Program-made: the position numbers and the translations under genes
Source: QZLE01 sp033852075
GTDB lineage: Bacteria; Pseudomonadota; Gammaproteobacteria; QZLD01
Reading direction: 5' to 3'
NCBI GenBank assembly: GCA_033852075.1
Contig: JAWSVC010000011.1
Coordinates: 25,848-89,847 of the forward strand
Length of the DNA: 64,000 bases
Shown: in pieces, positions 1 through 8,048 of the stretch
How positions within the stretch are numbered: the first letter of the stretch is position 1
Layout: every line of letters starts with the position of its first letter
Notes under the pieces: model-generated
Seen by the model: only the letters and a program-made list of their open reading frames with translations
Databases searched by the model: none
Told to the model about the DNA's origin: nothing

Positions 1-668
1 TTTTTATTAAGGTTGTCGCGATAATCCTTGCTTAAAGCCTCTGATCGTACGGCTAACGAGCGCACTTCATCAGCTACTATTGCAAAACCGCGACCCGCTT
101 CGCCTGCTCTGGATGCTTCAATAGCAGCATTTAGTGAAAGAATAATTACTTGTTTTACAATGGAAAAGAAAGCGGTATTCTTTTTATGCATGGTTTTGTT
201 ATGTTCCATCAAAACACCTAGCTCTTCATACCAACGCTCAAAGGTTGATGTTAAGCCAACAAATTCCTCGATTTCAATCTCTAATTCACTGGAAAGGTTG
301 ATTAATTGCGTGATTTTTTGTGAATATCCAGTATTAATTTTGTCAATGTCTTGTTGGTGCTGCTCTTTTTGAGCGCATAACTCTGATTCAAGCCTGCTTA
401 TAGCTTGTTCTTTTTCAGCATTAGTATTTTTTACTTCTTCTTCAAGTTGATTTATTTGTGCTTTAAGTTCTTCAATTTGCCGAGTAAAGGCAATGGTATC
501 AGCATTTGATTCATTATCTGTATCATCAATTGAATTATCAGTAGTTTCTGTTTCCATAATTTTTTTTTCTGTCTTAAGGCGTTTAACATAAAAAAAATAA
601 TAGCCATTGGCACTTATTGATGCCAAAAACAATAAAGCCAATGGTATATATAGATAAATCATGTTCAT
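1..668 (-). CDS. methyl-accepting chemotaxis-type receptor, partial (C-terminus off left edge)
   Basis: The reading frame stays open on the minus strand from an ATG at 668 (or 662) to the window edge, giving 222 codons. The protein starts with one hydrophobic segment (about residues 3-22) and then a long charged coiled coil. At about residues 177-205 it carries the signature of MCP signalling tips (LNAAIEASRAGEAGRGFAIV followed by ADEVRSLA). This hairpin tip normally contacts CheA and CheW. No periplasmic sensing domain is present, so it looks like a membrane-anchored cytoplasmic receptor. No strong ribosome binding site is visible. The gene is divergent from the porin gene. The family call is firm; ligand and output are unknown. 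Confidence 0.9.
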   Translation of the reverse strand, partial: MNMIYLYIPLALLFLASISANGYYFFYVKRLKTEKKIMETETTDNSIDDTDNESNADTIAFTRQIEELKAQINQLEEEVKNTNAEKEQAISRLESELCAQKEQHQQDIDKINTGYSQKITQLINLSSELEIEIEEFVGLTSTFERWYEELGVLMEHNKTMHKKNTAFFSIVKQVIILSLNAAIEASRAGEAGRGFAIVADEVRSLAVRSEALSKDYRDNLNK

Positions 669-1012
669 AATATTTAATATAGCATTAGATTTTTTTGATG
701 CCGTTAATAATGAAAATTTTTTAATTTTTGACTGTTAAATCACATTTTTAATATCTAAAAATTATACGGCTAGGTATCTGTTTTTGATGTAAAAACCATG
801 AAAATCAATCGCATATATTGCGTGCGCACAATTTGAGTGCATTGAAAATAAAAAAAATCAAATTTTTTTTTAAACTAAAAAAGCATTTTGGGGTTTATGG
901 TTCTATATTTATATATATGGTTGCGGTCGCAATGACCGAAATAGATGGATTGAAGTTAAAGTACTTCATAATTGTTGTTGGCAAAATTATAGAGGCAACA
1001 CGGGAGAAAAGG
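669..1012. other. 344-nt divergent intergenic region with a short dyad
   Basis: This AT-rich gap separates the leftward receptor gene from the rightward porin gene and must hold both promoters. The only ordered element I see is an imperfect dyad at 818-831 (TTGCGTGCGCACAA, with a perfect 8-bp core GTGCGCAC), which could be an operator. An open frame continues upstream of the porin start through this region, but it has no signal peptide or ribosome binding site, so I treat it as non-coding. Confidence 0.35.
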
Positions 1013-2410
1013 ATGAAACTAAAACATAAAATTGGTTTTGGAAGTGGTGTTTTTTTATTGTTTCTGCAATTTCAGAGTTATGCATTTGAAATGGGTACCG
1101 TCGATTTACATGGTTTTGTAAGTCAGGGCTATCTTTATTCAGATAATAACGATTATTTGGCAGATACAAAGGGAGGCACCTTTGATTTTAACGAGGCGGG
1201 GCTGAATTTAGGCGCTCAGGTTTCTGATAGTGTTAGAGTTGGCGCACAAATTTTATCACGAAATTTGGGAGAAGATGGAAATAATAAGTTTGTCTTCGGT
1301 TATGCCTATGGTGATTATCAACATAATCAGCATCTTGGAGTGCGTGCAGGTAAGATACGATTGCCTGTTGGGTTATACAACCAGTCTCGTGATATAGATA
1401 TGCTGCGAACAGGAGTGTTTTTGCCAAACGCTGTTTATCATGATGAAAACTATACCTTCTTCTCTGCTTTTTATGGAGGCCTGTTTTACGGGCAAATCCC
1501 AATGGGTGGAGCCGGTGATTTTGAGTATCAAATTTATGGTGGTATTCCAGATGTAGATGACGATTCATATTATGTTAAAAATCAGGCTGCTGTTTTTGGG
1601 GCGCAAAGTAAAGGTTATAAATATGCAGCTGAAGCATATTCTTTGCCTGATTTATATAATTATACAGGCGATGATTATGGCAGAGATATCGATATAGATG
1701 CAGAGGGAGTTCAAACCTATGGAGCTGCATTGCTTTGGAATACGCCACTAGATGGCCTGCGTGTTGGATACTCATGGCTTTATTCTGAATCTGAATTTGA
1801 ATATTCAAACGCGGCATTTTACGGCCCTGCGACACCTTTCCCCTCTGCAGGTGCAGGTGCAGTAGTTGGAACAAGAGGAACTATTGAGACCCATAATAAA
1901 ATCACCCCTTTTCAGGTGTTGTCATTGGAATATGTTTGGGATGATCTGATTATCTCAGCAGAATATATGAAATTTGGAATTGAATTTGAGTTCGATTATG
2001 AAGATGAGTCTCTATTTTCAGATTATAAGTTTGCCCCTAATCCATGTGGTTTTTATCTTGGTGCTTCCTATAGGTTTAGTGATCTTGTTCAGTTAGGTGT
2101 GAACTATTCGGAATTCTATTTTGATGATAAAGATAAGGATGGCGAAAGAAACTTTGAAGCATATGGAAAGCCAGATTTCTTGGGGTGGTTGAAAGATATA
2201 ACTTTCTCCGCCAGGTTTGATATTACCGATAACTGGGTAGTAAAGGCCGAATATCATAGGATGGATGGTGCTGCATGGCTACCGGAAGCAGGGGTCTATA
2301 GTGATGCAAACTCAACACCAAATCCTGGTTTTTATGGTGGTAATTTATGGCCGGATAATCTAAAGCAAAAGTGGAATTTGATTGCACTCAAAACCACGTA
2401 TAGTTTTTAA
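1013..2410 (+). CDS. outer-membrane porin-like beta-barrel protein
   Basis: The protein has 465 residues when started at the ATG at 1013, which follows a GGGAG-like ribosome binding site and gives a clean signal peptide (cleavage after SYA, about residue 24). The frame is open further upstream to 818, but that part lacks any start signal. The mature protein is rich in alternating aromatic and polar strands, Gly and Asp, and ends in Phe (TTYSF), as outer-membrane barrels do. It resembles the porin-like proteins of marine gammaproteobacteria. The substrate cannot be read from the sequence. The next gene, 48 nt downstream, encodes a PstS-like protein, which hints at anion uptake or sensing, but this is only context. 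Confidence 0.75.
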   Translation: MKLKHKIGFGSGVFLLFLQFQSYAFEMGTVDLHGFVSQGYLYSDNNDYLADTKGGTFDFNEAGLNLGAQVSDSVRVGAQILSRNLGEDGNNKFVFGYAYGDYQHNQHLGVRAGKIRLPVGLYNQSRDIDMLRTGVFLPNAVYHDENYTFFSAFYGGLFYGQIPMGGAGDFEYQIYGGIPDVDDDSYYVKNQAAVFGAQSKGYKYAAEAYSLPDLYNYTGDDYGRDIDIDAEGVQTYGAALLWNTPLDGLRVGYSWLYSESEFEYSNAAFYGPATPFPSAGAGAVVGTRGTIETHNKITPFQVLSLEYVWDDLIISAEYMKFGIEFEFDYEDESLFSDYKFAPNPCGFYLGASYRFSDLVQLGVNYSEFYFDDKDKDGERNFEAYGKPDFLGWLKDITFSARFDITDNWVVKAEYHRMDGAAWLPEAGVYSDANSTPNPGFYGGNLWPDNLKQKWNLIALKTTYSF

Positions 2411-2458
2411 GAATAGTAATGGTTGAAAGTTGAACTGAATAATTAAGGAAGATATTAA

Positions 2459-2896
2459 ATGAGACAGAATAAATTATACAGAATAACTGCTTGCCTTGCT
2501 ATTATGGTGAGCGTGTTAACATTTTCTATAGCTGCTAAGGCAGAGCTTTATGTTATTTCTAACCCCGAGGTTAAAGAGAACTCTTTAAGCGCGAGTAACA
2601 TTAAATCAATCTTTACCAATAAAATTCCGAAATGGGATGATGGTACCAAGATTAATATAATCGTTCTTGCAGATCGCGCGTATACCAAGGATTTTTTGAA
2701 AAAATACATTCATAAAACACCTAGCCAGTTTAAAACTTATTGGTTAAAGCAGGTTTTTACCGGTAAGGCGATTATGTATGAAACTGCAAAGTCATTGGAT
2801 GATTTGGTGAAAAAGGTTAGTGAAACACCGGGAGCAGTTAGTTTTATTGATAGCAGTAAACCACTGGATAACGTAAAGACAATTACGATTCAGTAG
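2459..2896 (+). CDS. short PstS-like periplasmic substrate-binding protein
   Basis: The 145-residue protein has a signal peptide (cleavage after AKA at residue 28) and one PBP-like lobe. The motifs match the small phosphate-transporter substrate-binding-like family: a SNIKSIFTNKIPKWDDG block, then FKTYWLKQVFTGKAI, then TPGAVSFID. It is about half the length of true PstS, so it may act as a sensor or accessory protein rather than a full transporter component. A good AAGGAAG ribosome binding site precedes the ATG. No ABC permease or ATPase genes are nearby. A decayed paralogue lies at 5779-6021. The family is fairly certain; the ligand is not. Confidence 0.75.
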   Translation: MRQNKLYRITACLAIMVSVLTFSIAAKAELYVISNPEVKENSLSASNIKSIFTNKIPKWDDGTKINIIVLADRAYTKDFLKKYIHKTPSQFKTYWLKQVFTGKAIMYETAKSLDDLVKKVSETPGAVSFIDSSKPLDNVKTITIQ

Positions 2897-2913
2897 GTTA
2901 TTAAATTAATATG

Positions 2914-2943
2914 CCGCCAAGAATCAGGTTGTTTTCTTGGCGG
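2914..2943 (+). terminator. hairpin after the PstS-like gene
   Basis: A perfect 10-bp stem (CCGCCAAGAA paired with TTCTTGGCGG) with a 10-nt loop lies 17 nt after the stop codon. There is no clear T-run after it, so it may be a weak terminator or an mRNA 3'-end stabiliser. Confidence 0.5.
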
Positions 2944-3059
2944 TCTATAAAAAGGCGAATGAATTTTGTTGTAAGGTAAAAAAGTGCTACATATTTAACT
3001 GGAGTGTGTTTAGCTGTAACTTTTACCCGTTTGTATATATGGATATGGAGTAAGTTGTT

Positions 3060-3365
3060 ATGAAATTAAATAAGTTTGCATTTGTAATTTTGGGTTATGG
3101 TTTATTAATGGCTAACCAGCAAAGTTGGGCTGGTGAAAATAAAGCTACCGCTCATATGTGCGGTTGTTACGATACTCCGGCGATTAATGAGCAGCAGTTT
3201 ATTCATGAGGAAAATGGAAAGGTAACTATTGAGTCATATAGTACTGCTTGTAAAGATGATTACTTTGTTACAGGCATAACTCAAACACCGGAAAAAAACC
3301 CAGTAGAATTGGGACAGTTTTTGATAGTTAGTACAATGCGTTGCTGTAAGGTTTGTATAGATTAG
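3060..3365 (+). CDS. small secreted cysteine-rich protein, unknown function
   Basis: The 101-residue protein has a clear signal peptide (cleavage after SWA, residue 24). The mature part of about 77 residues contains six Cys: a CGC pair near its start, one in the middle and a CCKVC cluster at the very end. The even number and export suggest disulfides or metal binding. I do not recognise the family. It lies between the PstS-like gene and a membrane kinase gene on the same strand, 40 nt before the latter, and could be part of the same sensory unit. Confidence 0.6.
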   Translation: MKLNKFAFVILGYGLLMANQQSWAGENKATAHMCGCYDTPAINEQQFIHEENGKVTIESYSTACKDDYFVTGITQTPEKNPVELGQFLIVSTMRCCKVCID

Positions 3366-3405
3366 TAGTGTTAAACCTGCTTGATAGTTTTGTGTAGAGG
3401 TTCAT

Positions 3406-5634
3406 ATGTCAGTTTCAACTAATAATAGCCTGAAAAAAATTGTATTCATTGTATTAATAGCTATTGTTGCCTTTATTATTTTTATGGCTTATAGCATTAA
3501 TACATCAATAAGTAATAACAAAAAATTGGAAGATATTAAACTGGTGCATTTTCCAGTGCTGGAACGCGTTGATGCTAACATTGTCTTTTTGGATAAAATT
3601 AAAGAAAGTTTTATTCAAGCAATATTAACTGGTGATGATGAGCTGGTTTTCTCAGCTGAATCAGTTAAGGATAAGGCTATTAGTAAGTTTGATGAGATAA
3701 AAGAGTACCATAAACCCTATAAAGATAGAGTTGATGCATTAATTGATGAGTTTAATGCTTATTATAAGCTGGGTTCAGAGACTGCAATATTGTTATTAGA
3801 GAATATTGATAAGCGTGAGTTGGTGCAAGAAAAAACTGAAATAATGAATGAGAAATTGCTGCATTTGCAAAAAAGTATTACCAGCTTTCGTGAATATAGC
3901 TATAACAGTTTTTCGGATACCCTGACGGAGTCAAATGAATCTGCCACCTTAAATATGTATTTGGGTGTTGCCTTGGGTATGATGAATCTGGTCTTTATGG
4001 GGGTGTTGGTATTCTTTATTAGAAATAGTTTCTCCATGATGGCAATTATTGCCGAACAAAATGCTACCTTGGAACAACGTGTTGCAGAGAGAACGGCGCA
4101 ATTATCTCAAAAAACACATGATATGAATGCAATGCTGGATAATATGCTTTTAGGAGTATTTACAGTAATAGGAAACAATAAAATTCACCCTGAGTATTCC
4201 AGATATTTAGAAACAATTTTAGACACTAATGATATTGCAGGAAGTACTATATCTGAATGTTTGTTGAATAAATGCACAATTGGTTCGAACGCTGCCGACC
4301 AAATTGTTAATGCACTGGAGAGTATGATTGGCGAAGATGAAATGATGTATGACTTTAATAGCCATTTATTAGTTAACGAGGCTCAATTAGTCACGGAAGC
4401 TGGTGAAAAAAGAATACTTCAAATTGATTGGAATCCAATTATATCTGATGACGGTGTTATAGAAAAAATATTAGTGATTGTTCAGGACGTAACTGAGTTA
4501 AGATTGCTAGAGTTAGAAGCTGAAGAAAGCAAGAAAGAACTAACAATTATTTCGCAAATTTTGAAGATATCAATAGGCAAATTTAACGAGTTTGTTCAAT
4601 CTTCGCACAAGTTCTTTGATGAAAATGAAGAGCTGATTAAGAATACTACATCCAAGTCACCAGAGTTATTAGCTTCTTTATTCCGTAATATGCATACAGT
4701 AAAAGGAAATGCCAGAACTTATGAATTTGTAAATCTGACGGATACCATACATGAAGTTGAACAGGTATATGATGAATTACGCAAAGATGAGCAGGCAATC
4801 TTAGATAAAGATACGTTATTGGAGGATCTTAAAAAGGCAAGAAGTGCAGTTGCCATGTATCAGGAAATTAATGATAACGTTCTATGTCGGAAGGGGCGTA
4901 GCTCTGATTTGTTAACAGTAAGAGGCGGCTTTGTTTCTAATGAGGAAATAGATCAATTGAAATCTATGGCGGCAGAATTGTATCAAAAATATGTTGAAGA
5001 TGGTGCAATGCAGGAATTACATAAAAATATTATACGTATTGGTGAAATTCCATTGCCGCGCTTGATTGATGGGGCTGTTGATTCAATTGCTTCACTGGCA
5101 AAAGAGCTTGGTAAACCTATTCCTGAAATTAAGATAGTTGATCACAATATCACTTTTGTAAATAAAGTATGCGAGCCGCTAAAAAGTTCGTTTATGCACA
5201 TAGTTAGAAACTCTTTGGATCATGGAATTGAGTCAGTTGAAGAGCGTGCCGCCAAAAATAAACCAGAGATGGGGACTCTAACCTTTGAAGTTGCAGAGAA
5301 TGAAAATAGTATTGATTTAAAAATAAGGGATGATGGTAGAGGTTTGGCTCTTCATAAACTGTATCAAAAAGCCTTGGATGCTGGGATTTTTAAAGGGGAA
5401 GATACAATACCGTCGCATCAAGAAATTGCCGAGGTTATCTTTAATTCGGGCTTGACGACAGCAGAGAGTTTGACTCAGGTATCCGGGCGTGGTGTTGGTA
5501 TGGATGCTGTAAGATCATTCTTGGAAAAACAAGGTGCATCTATAAAGATTGTATTGTTTGAATCAAAAGAGGAATTAGATTTCACTCAATTTGAATTCGT
5601 TATATCAATACCTTCTGAGCTTTATACGTTATAA
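3406..5634 (+). CDS. membrane CheA-like histidine kinase with HPt domain, no CheW domain
   Basis: The 742-residue protein has two membrane spans (about 11-31 and 183-206) around a helical periplasmic domain, then a coiled coil (215-235), a PAS-like region (about 240-365), an HPt domain and a CheA-type ATPase domain. The HPt motif MHTVKG puts the phospho-accepting His at residue 430. The ATPase shows an N box (HIVRNSLDHG, about 598-607), a DDGRG G1 box and a GRGVGMDAVR G2 box. I see no P3 dimerisation domain, no CheW domain and no receiver. It probably autophosphorylates on the HPt His and passes the phosphate to a regulator encoded elsewhere. The periplasmic domain could read the adjacent PstS-like protein, which is inference. 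Confidence 0.85.
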   Translation: MSVSTNNSLKKIVFIVLIAIVAFIIFMAYSINTSISNNKKLEDIKLVHFPVLERVDANIVFLDKIKESFIQAILTGDDELVFSAESVKDKAISKFDEIKEYHKPYKDRVDALIDEFNAYYKLGSETAILLLENIDKRELVQEKTEIMNEKLLHLQKSITSFREYSYNSFSDTLTESNESATLNMYLGVALGMMNLVFMGVLVFFIRNSFSMMAIIAEQNATLEQRVAERTAQLSQKTHDMNAMLDNMLLGVFTVIGNNKIHPEYSRYLETILDTNDIAGSTISECLLNKCTIGSNAADQIVNALESMIGEDEMMYDFNSHLLVNEAQLVTEAGEKRILQIDWNPIISDDGVIEKILVIVQDVTELRLLELEAEESKKELTIISQILKISIGKFNEFVQSSHKFFDENEELIKNTTSKSPELLASLFRNMHTVKGNARTYEFVNLTDTIHEVEQVYDELRKDEQAILDKDTLLEDLKKARSAVAMYQEINDNVLCRKGRSSDLLTVRGGFVSNEEIDQLKSMAAELYQKYVEDGAMQELHKNIIRIGEIPLPRLIDGAVDSIASLAKELGKPIPEIKIVDHNITFVNKVCEPLKSSFMHIVRNSLDHGIESVEERAAKNKPEMGTLTFEVAENENSIDLKIRDDGRGLALHKLYQKALDAGIFKGEDTIPSHQEIAEVIFNSGLTTAESLTQVSGRGVGMDAVRSFLEKQGASIKIVLFESKEELDFTQFEFVISIPSELYTL

Positions 5635-5778
5635 CGTCAATTGCTATTTGATGAAAATTATCAAAATGATATTTTTGAGAAAGTTTTATTGATTAGTTAG
5701 CTATTTATTTTTCTGTGTTTCAATAGGATATACTGACCATTTTTTATTAGTGTTTTATTGTTAATGCTTCCCTTTTAA

Positions 5779-6021
5779 ATTATTATTTATGAAGATTCGT
5801 CTCAAAAGGAACAATTTTTGAGGGAGTATATTCATAATAGTCCAAGTCAATTCAGAACATATTGGTTAAAGCTGGTTTTTACTGGAAAGGCAATAATGTA
5901 TAAAACGGTTCGCACGGAAGAAGAATTATTAGAGACCGTTAGTAATACTCCTGGTGCTATTAGCTTTATTAGAATAGACAAGGAAGATAAGAGAGTTAAA
6001 ACCTTGGAAGTAGTTGAGTAG
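5779..6021 (+). pseudogene. truncated remnant of a PstS-like protein gene
   Basis: The translation matches the C-terminal half of the protein encoded at 2459-2896 (EYIHNSPSQFRTYWLKLVFT here against KYIHKTPSQFKTYWLKQVFT there). A TTG at 5818 could start a 67-residue product. However, the similarity continues upstream of that codon (residues IIIYEDSSQKEQF) to a stop at 5776-5778, with no usable start and no signal peptide. The N-terminal half is missing. I read this as a decayed duplicate that lost its 5' half. A short expressed protein is possible but would be cytoplasmic. Confidence 0.75.
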
Positions 6022-6214
6022 AGAGATATTCGAATTTATATAAAACATTACGGATTAAATTTTATGTTTTACGAATATAAGCCACTGGATTTATTTAATT
6101 ATATCTTATGAGTGCTTTGGTAAAGGCTTGGTTATGGGTGTTTATTTTTTTTAATTGTGACTATTGGTTATTAATTTTTAGTGTTTTTTCTCCTATAAAT
6201 CAGTGTATTATAAT

Positions 6215-6233
6215 TTTGGCCTTAAAAATGCGT
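6215..6233 (+). promoter_or_regulatory. candidate sigma-54 (RpoN) promoter of the fibro-slime PEP-CTERM gene
   Basis: TGGC at 6217-6220 and TGC at 6229-6231 give GG and GC elements with the exact 12-nt period of -24/-12 promoters. The predicted start is near 6242, about 63 nt before the gene's ATG. Positions 5 and 6 of the -24 box deviate from consensus. XrtA-class PEP-CTERM genes are known to be under PrsK/PrsR and sigma-54 control, which supports the site; in AT-rich DNA chance matches are common. Confidence 0.45.
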
Positions 6234-6305
6234 TGTTTGGCGACTTTGAAGGTTTAGCTGTCTCATTTTGATAGCTCCTTTATGTTGTATTTTTGGGAGA
6301 GAAAA

Positions 6306-7052
6306 ATGTTAAAAAAAACCGCGATATTAGTTATTGCTCTTGGTGTTTCATTTCCAGCGGCAGCTAGTCTTATTACATTAAATACTACCGTTCGTGATTT
6401 TCAAGATTCGCATGCAGATTTTGAAAGTTACATTGCTTATGATCCAGGTATCGTTGAAACGACGTTAGGTGCTGATGGGAAGCCTGTCTATGCAGGCCAG
6501 GATGGAAATCCAACAACACACGGACAAGAAGCATTTGACCAGTGGTATAGAGATGTTGATGGAGTCAATCTAAGTACAAATTATGCCATTACACTTGATA
6601 ACACAATAACTGCAGATCCAAATGTTTACACATTTTCCGATTCAAGCTTTTTTCCAATAGATAACCAGTTATATGGCAATCAAGGACGTAGCCATAACTA
6701 TCATTTTACTTTAGAAATGCATACTGGATTTACATATTCAGGTGGGGAGACATTTAGCTTTACTGGTGATGATGATTTATGGGTATTTATCAATGATCAG
6801 TTGGTGATTGATCTTGGTGGCGTACATGGCGCAATGTCTTCAAGTATTGACTTGGATACTTTGGGGCTTGTTGCTGGTGAGGATTATTCATTCGATCTTT
6901 TCTTCGCAGAAAGGCATACCACTGCTTCTAATTTCAGAATTGATACATCAATTCAGCTAGAAAGCAACGAGGTTCCAGAGCCAACAAGTTTAGCTTTATT
7001 TGCCATTTCACTCCTTGGTTTAGGTGTAGTAAGAAAGTCAAAAAAAGTCTAA
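6306..7052 (+). CDS. PEP-CTERM protein with fibro-slime (PA14-like) domain
   Basis: The start at 6306 follows GGGAG by a good distance and gives 248 residues with a signal peptide (cleavage after AAA, about residue 20). The frame also has an ATG at 6282 without a ribosome binding site. The central part (about 60-215) has the fibro-slime pattern: FSFTGDDDLWVFINDQLVID, then GGVHG and a FFAERHTTASNF block. The last 26 residues are a PEP-CTERM signal: VPEP at 223-226, a hydrophobic helix and a basic tail. Such proteins are exported, sorted by an exosortase (XrtA) and end up at the cell surface or in the polysaccharide matrix. The gene stands alone between decayed genes, 46 kb from the XrtA locus. 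Confidence 0.9.
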   Translation: MLKKTAILVIALGVSFPAAASLITLNTTVRDFQDSHADFESYIAYDPGIVETTLGADGKPVYAGQDGNPTTHGQEAFDQWYRDVDGVNLSTNYAITLDNTITADPNVYTFSDSSFFPIDNQLYGNQGRSHNYHFTLEMHTGFTYSGGETFSFTGDDDLWVFINDQLVIDLGGVHGAMSSSIDLDTLGLVAGEDYSFDLFFAERHTTASNFRIDTSIQLESNEVPEPTSLALFAISLLGLGVVRKSKKV

Positions 7053-7076
7053 ACACTTCACTTGCTAGTAGTAAGA

Positions 7077-7105
7077 GCAGCATATTTTTTATATGCTGCT
7101 TTTTT
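7077..7105 (+). terminator. intrinsic terminator of the fibro-slime PEP-CTERM gene
   Basis: A 9-bp stem (GCAGCATAT with ATATGCTGC) around a T5 loop is followed by a run of six T. It starts 25 nt after the stop codon. Confidence 0.85.
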
Positions 7106-7129
7106 ATATCTGAAGATGGAGCTGTAACA

Positions 7130-7340
7130 ATGCCACACGTAAGACCGAAAAACAAAAACAAAGCTAACAGATGCCATAGTAAGGGATATGGTTGCTACTT
7201 TGGATTGTAAAGAATCGTCTATCTCAGTGGCTTTTGAAGAAGTAGATCCTGATGACTGGGCTGAAGAGGTTTATCGTACAGATATTCTTGAAGGTGAGGA
7301 TATGCTTTATAAAAAACCAGGATATAATCCATTTGGATGA
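7130..7340 (+). pseudogene. frameshifted PptA-like tautomerase (4-oxalocrotonate tautomerase family)
   Basis: A GGAG site precedes an ATG at 7130 encoding MPHV, the start of PptA-type tautomerases with catalytic Pro2. That frame ends early at a stop. A second frame continues with LTDAIVRDMVATLDCKESSI, then SVAFEEVDPDDW and ends LYKKPGYNPFG with a stop at 7338-7340. This is the family pattern (as in E. coli PptA). The combined length is a few codons short of the usual 75-77, so a small deletion near 7142-7160 seems to have removed residues and shifted the frame. It could also be a sequencing error. Confidence 0.75.
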
Positions 7341-7463
7341 TTGGAAAATCAATGCTGCTGACTGCATGCCTATGTTATTTTTTATGCAGAATTAAATTCA
7401 ATAAAAGCTTGTTTATCAATAATATATAATGACTCTCTTTCATTGTAAAAGAGATCTATTTAA

Positions 7464-7894
7464 TCTTCTTTAAAAAAAACTGATAATGGTATACATTTAT
7501 ATTACCCCGCTAATAAAAATGTTGTTGATGTTGGGCAGGAACAAATAGATATTATTGAAAAAATAATAAATGAGAACACGGTTGGAGATATTGGTTTTAT
7601 TTCTAATCAGATTAATGATTACTCAATTTCAGCTGTTCATTATTCGGTTTTTTTATAAATAATCCTAATATCAAATTTATTGCGTTTGCTTGTTCGGTAA
7701 ATTCTTTGCGTACCGCATTTAATTCAATCAAACGATTGCTTCCCGAAGATATTTTAATCAAGGCGTTTGATAATTATAAAAACGCAAAACAGTGGATTGA
7801 TGAATGTTTTTCCGAAAACATGGAAGTAATAAACCAAAAGGGATATATATATTCATCTGTTGATAATCAGATTTTTGGTTATGATGATAATTAG
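7464..7894 (+). pseudogene. frameshifted paralogue of the STAS-like gene at 8049
   Basis: Two frames together resemble the intact protein encoded at 8049-8459: VGDIGFISNQINDYSIS in the first frame and NNPNIKFIAFACSVNSLRTA in the second, against the MGYISHHLHDYSIS and LNHIAYVS parts of the intact copy. The break is at a run of seven T (7648-7654); one extra T would restore a continuous YSVFFINNP. The 5' part has no start codon, because the frame opens after a stop at 7461-7463. So at least two lesions are present. A 62-residue frame at 7706-7894 is the tail of this remnant, not a gene. Confidence 0.75.
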
Positions 7895-8048
7895 TGAAAA
7901 ACGATGTTTGATTCTAAAATTCCAGATAAATTTCGTTAGAAAATACAGTATTTGCAAACTATATCACTATAAATATATGTAAATATTGCATTATAATCTA
8001 TTAAAAATACCCCGAAAATTGGTTTTCTCTATAAGGATTGGATGTTGA

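Noticed and set aside
28..372. Plus-strand open frame of 114 codons
   Set aside because: It is the complement of the chemoreceptor signalling domain on the minus strand.
818..1012. N-terminal extension of the porin reading frame
   Set aside because: No ribosome binding site at 818, and the signal peptide only begins at 1013 with a good site.
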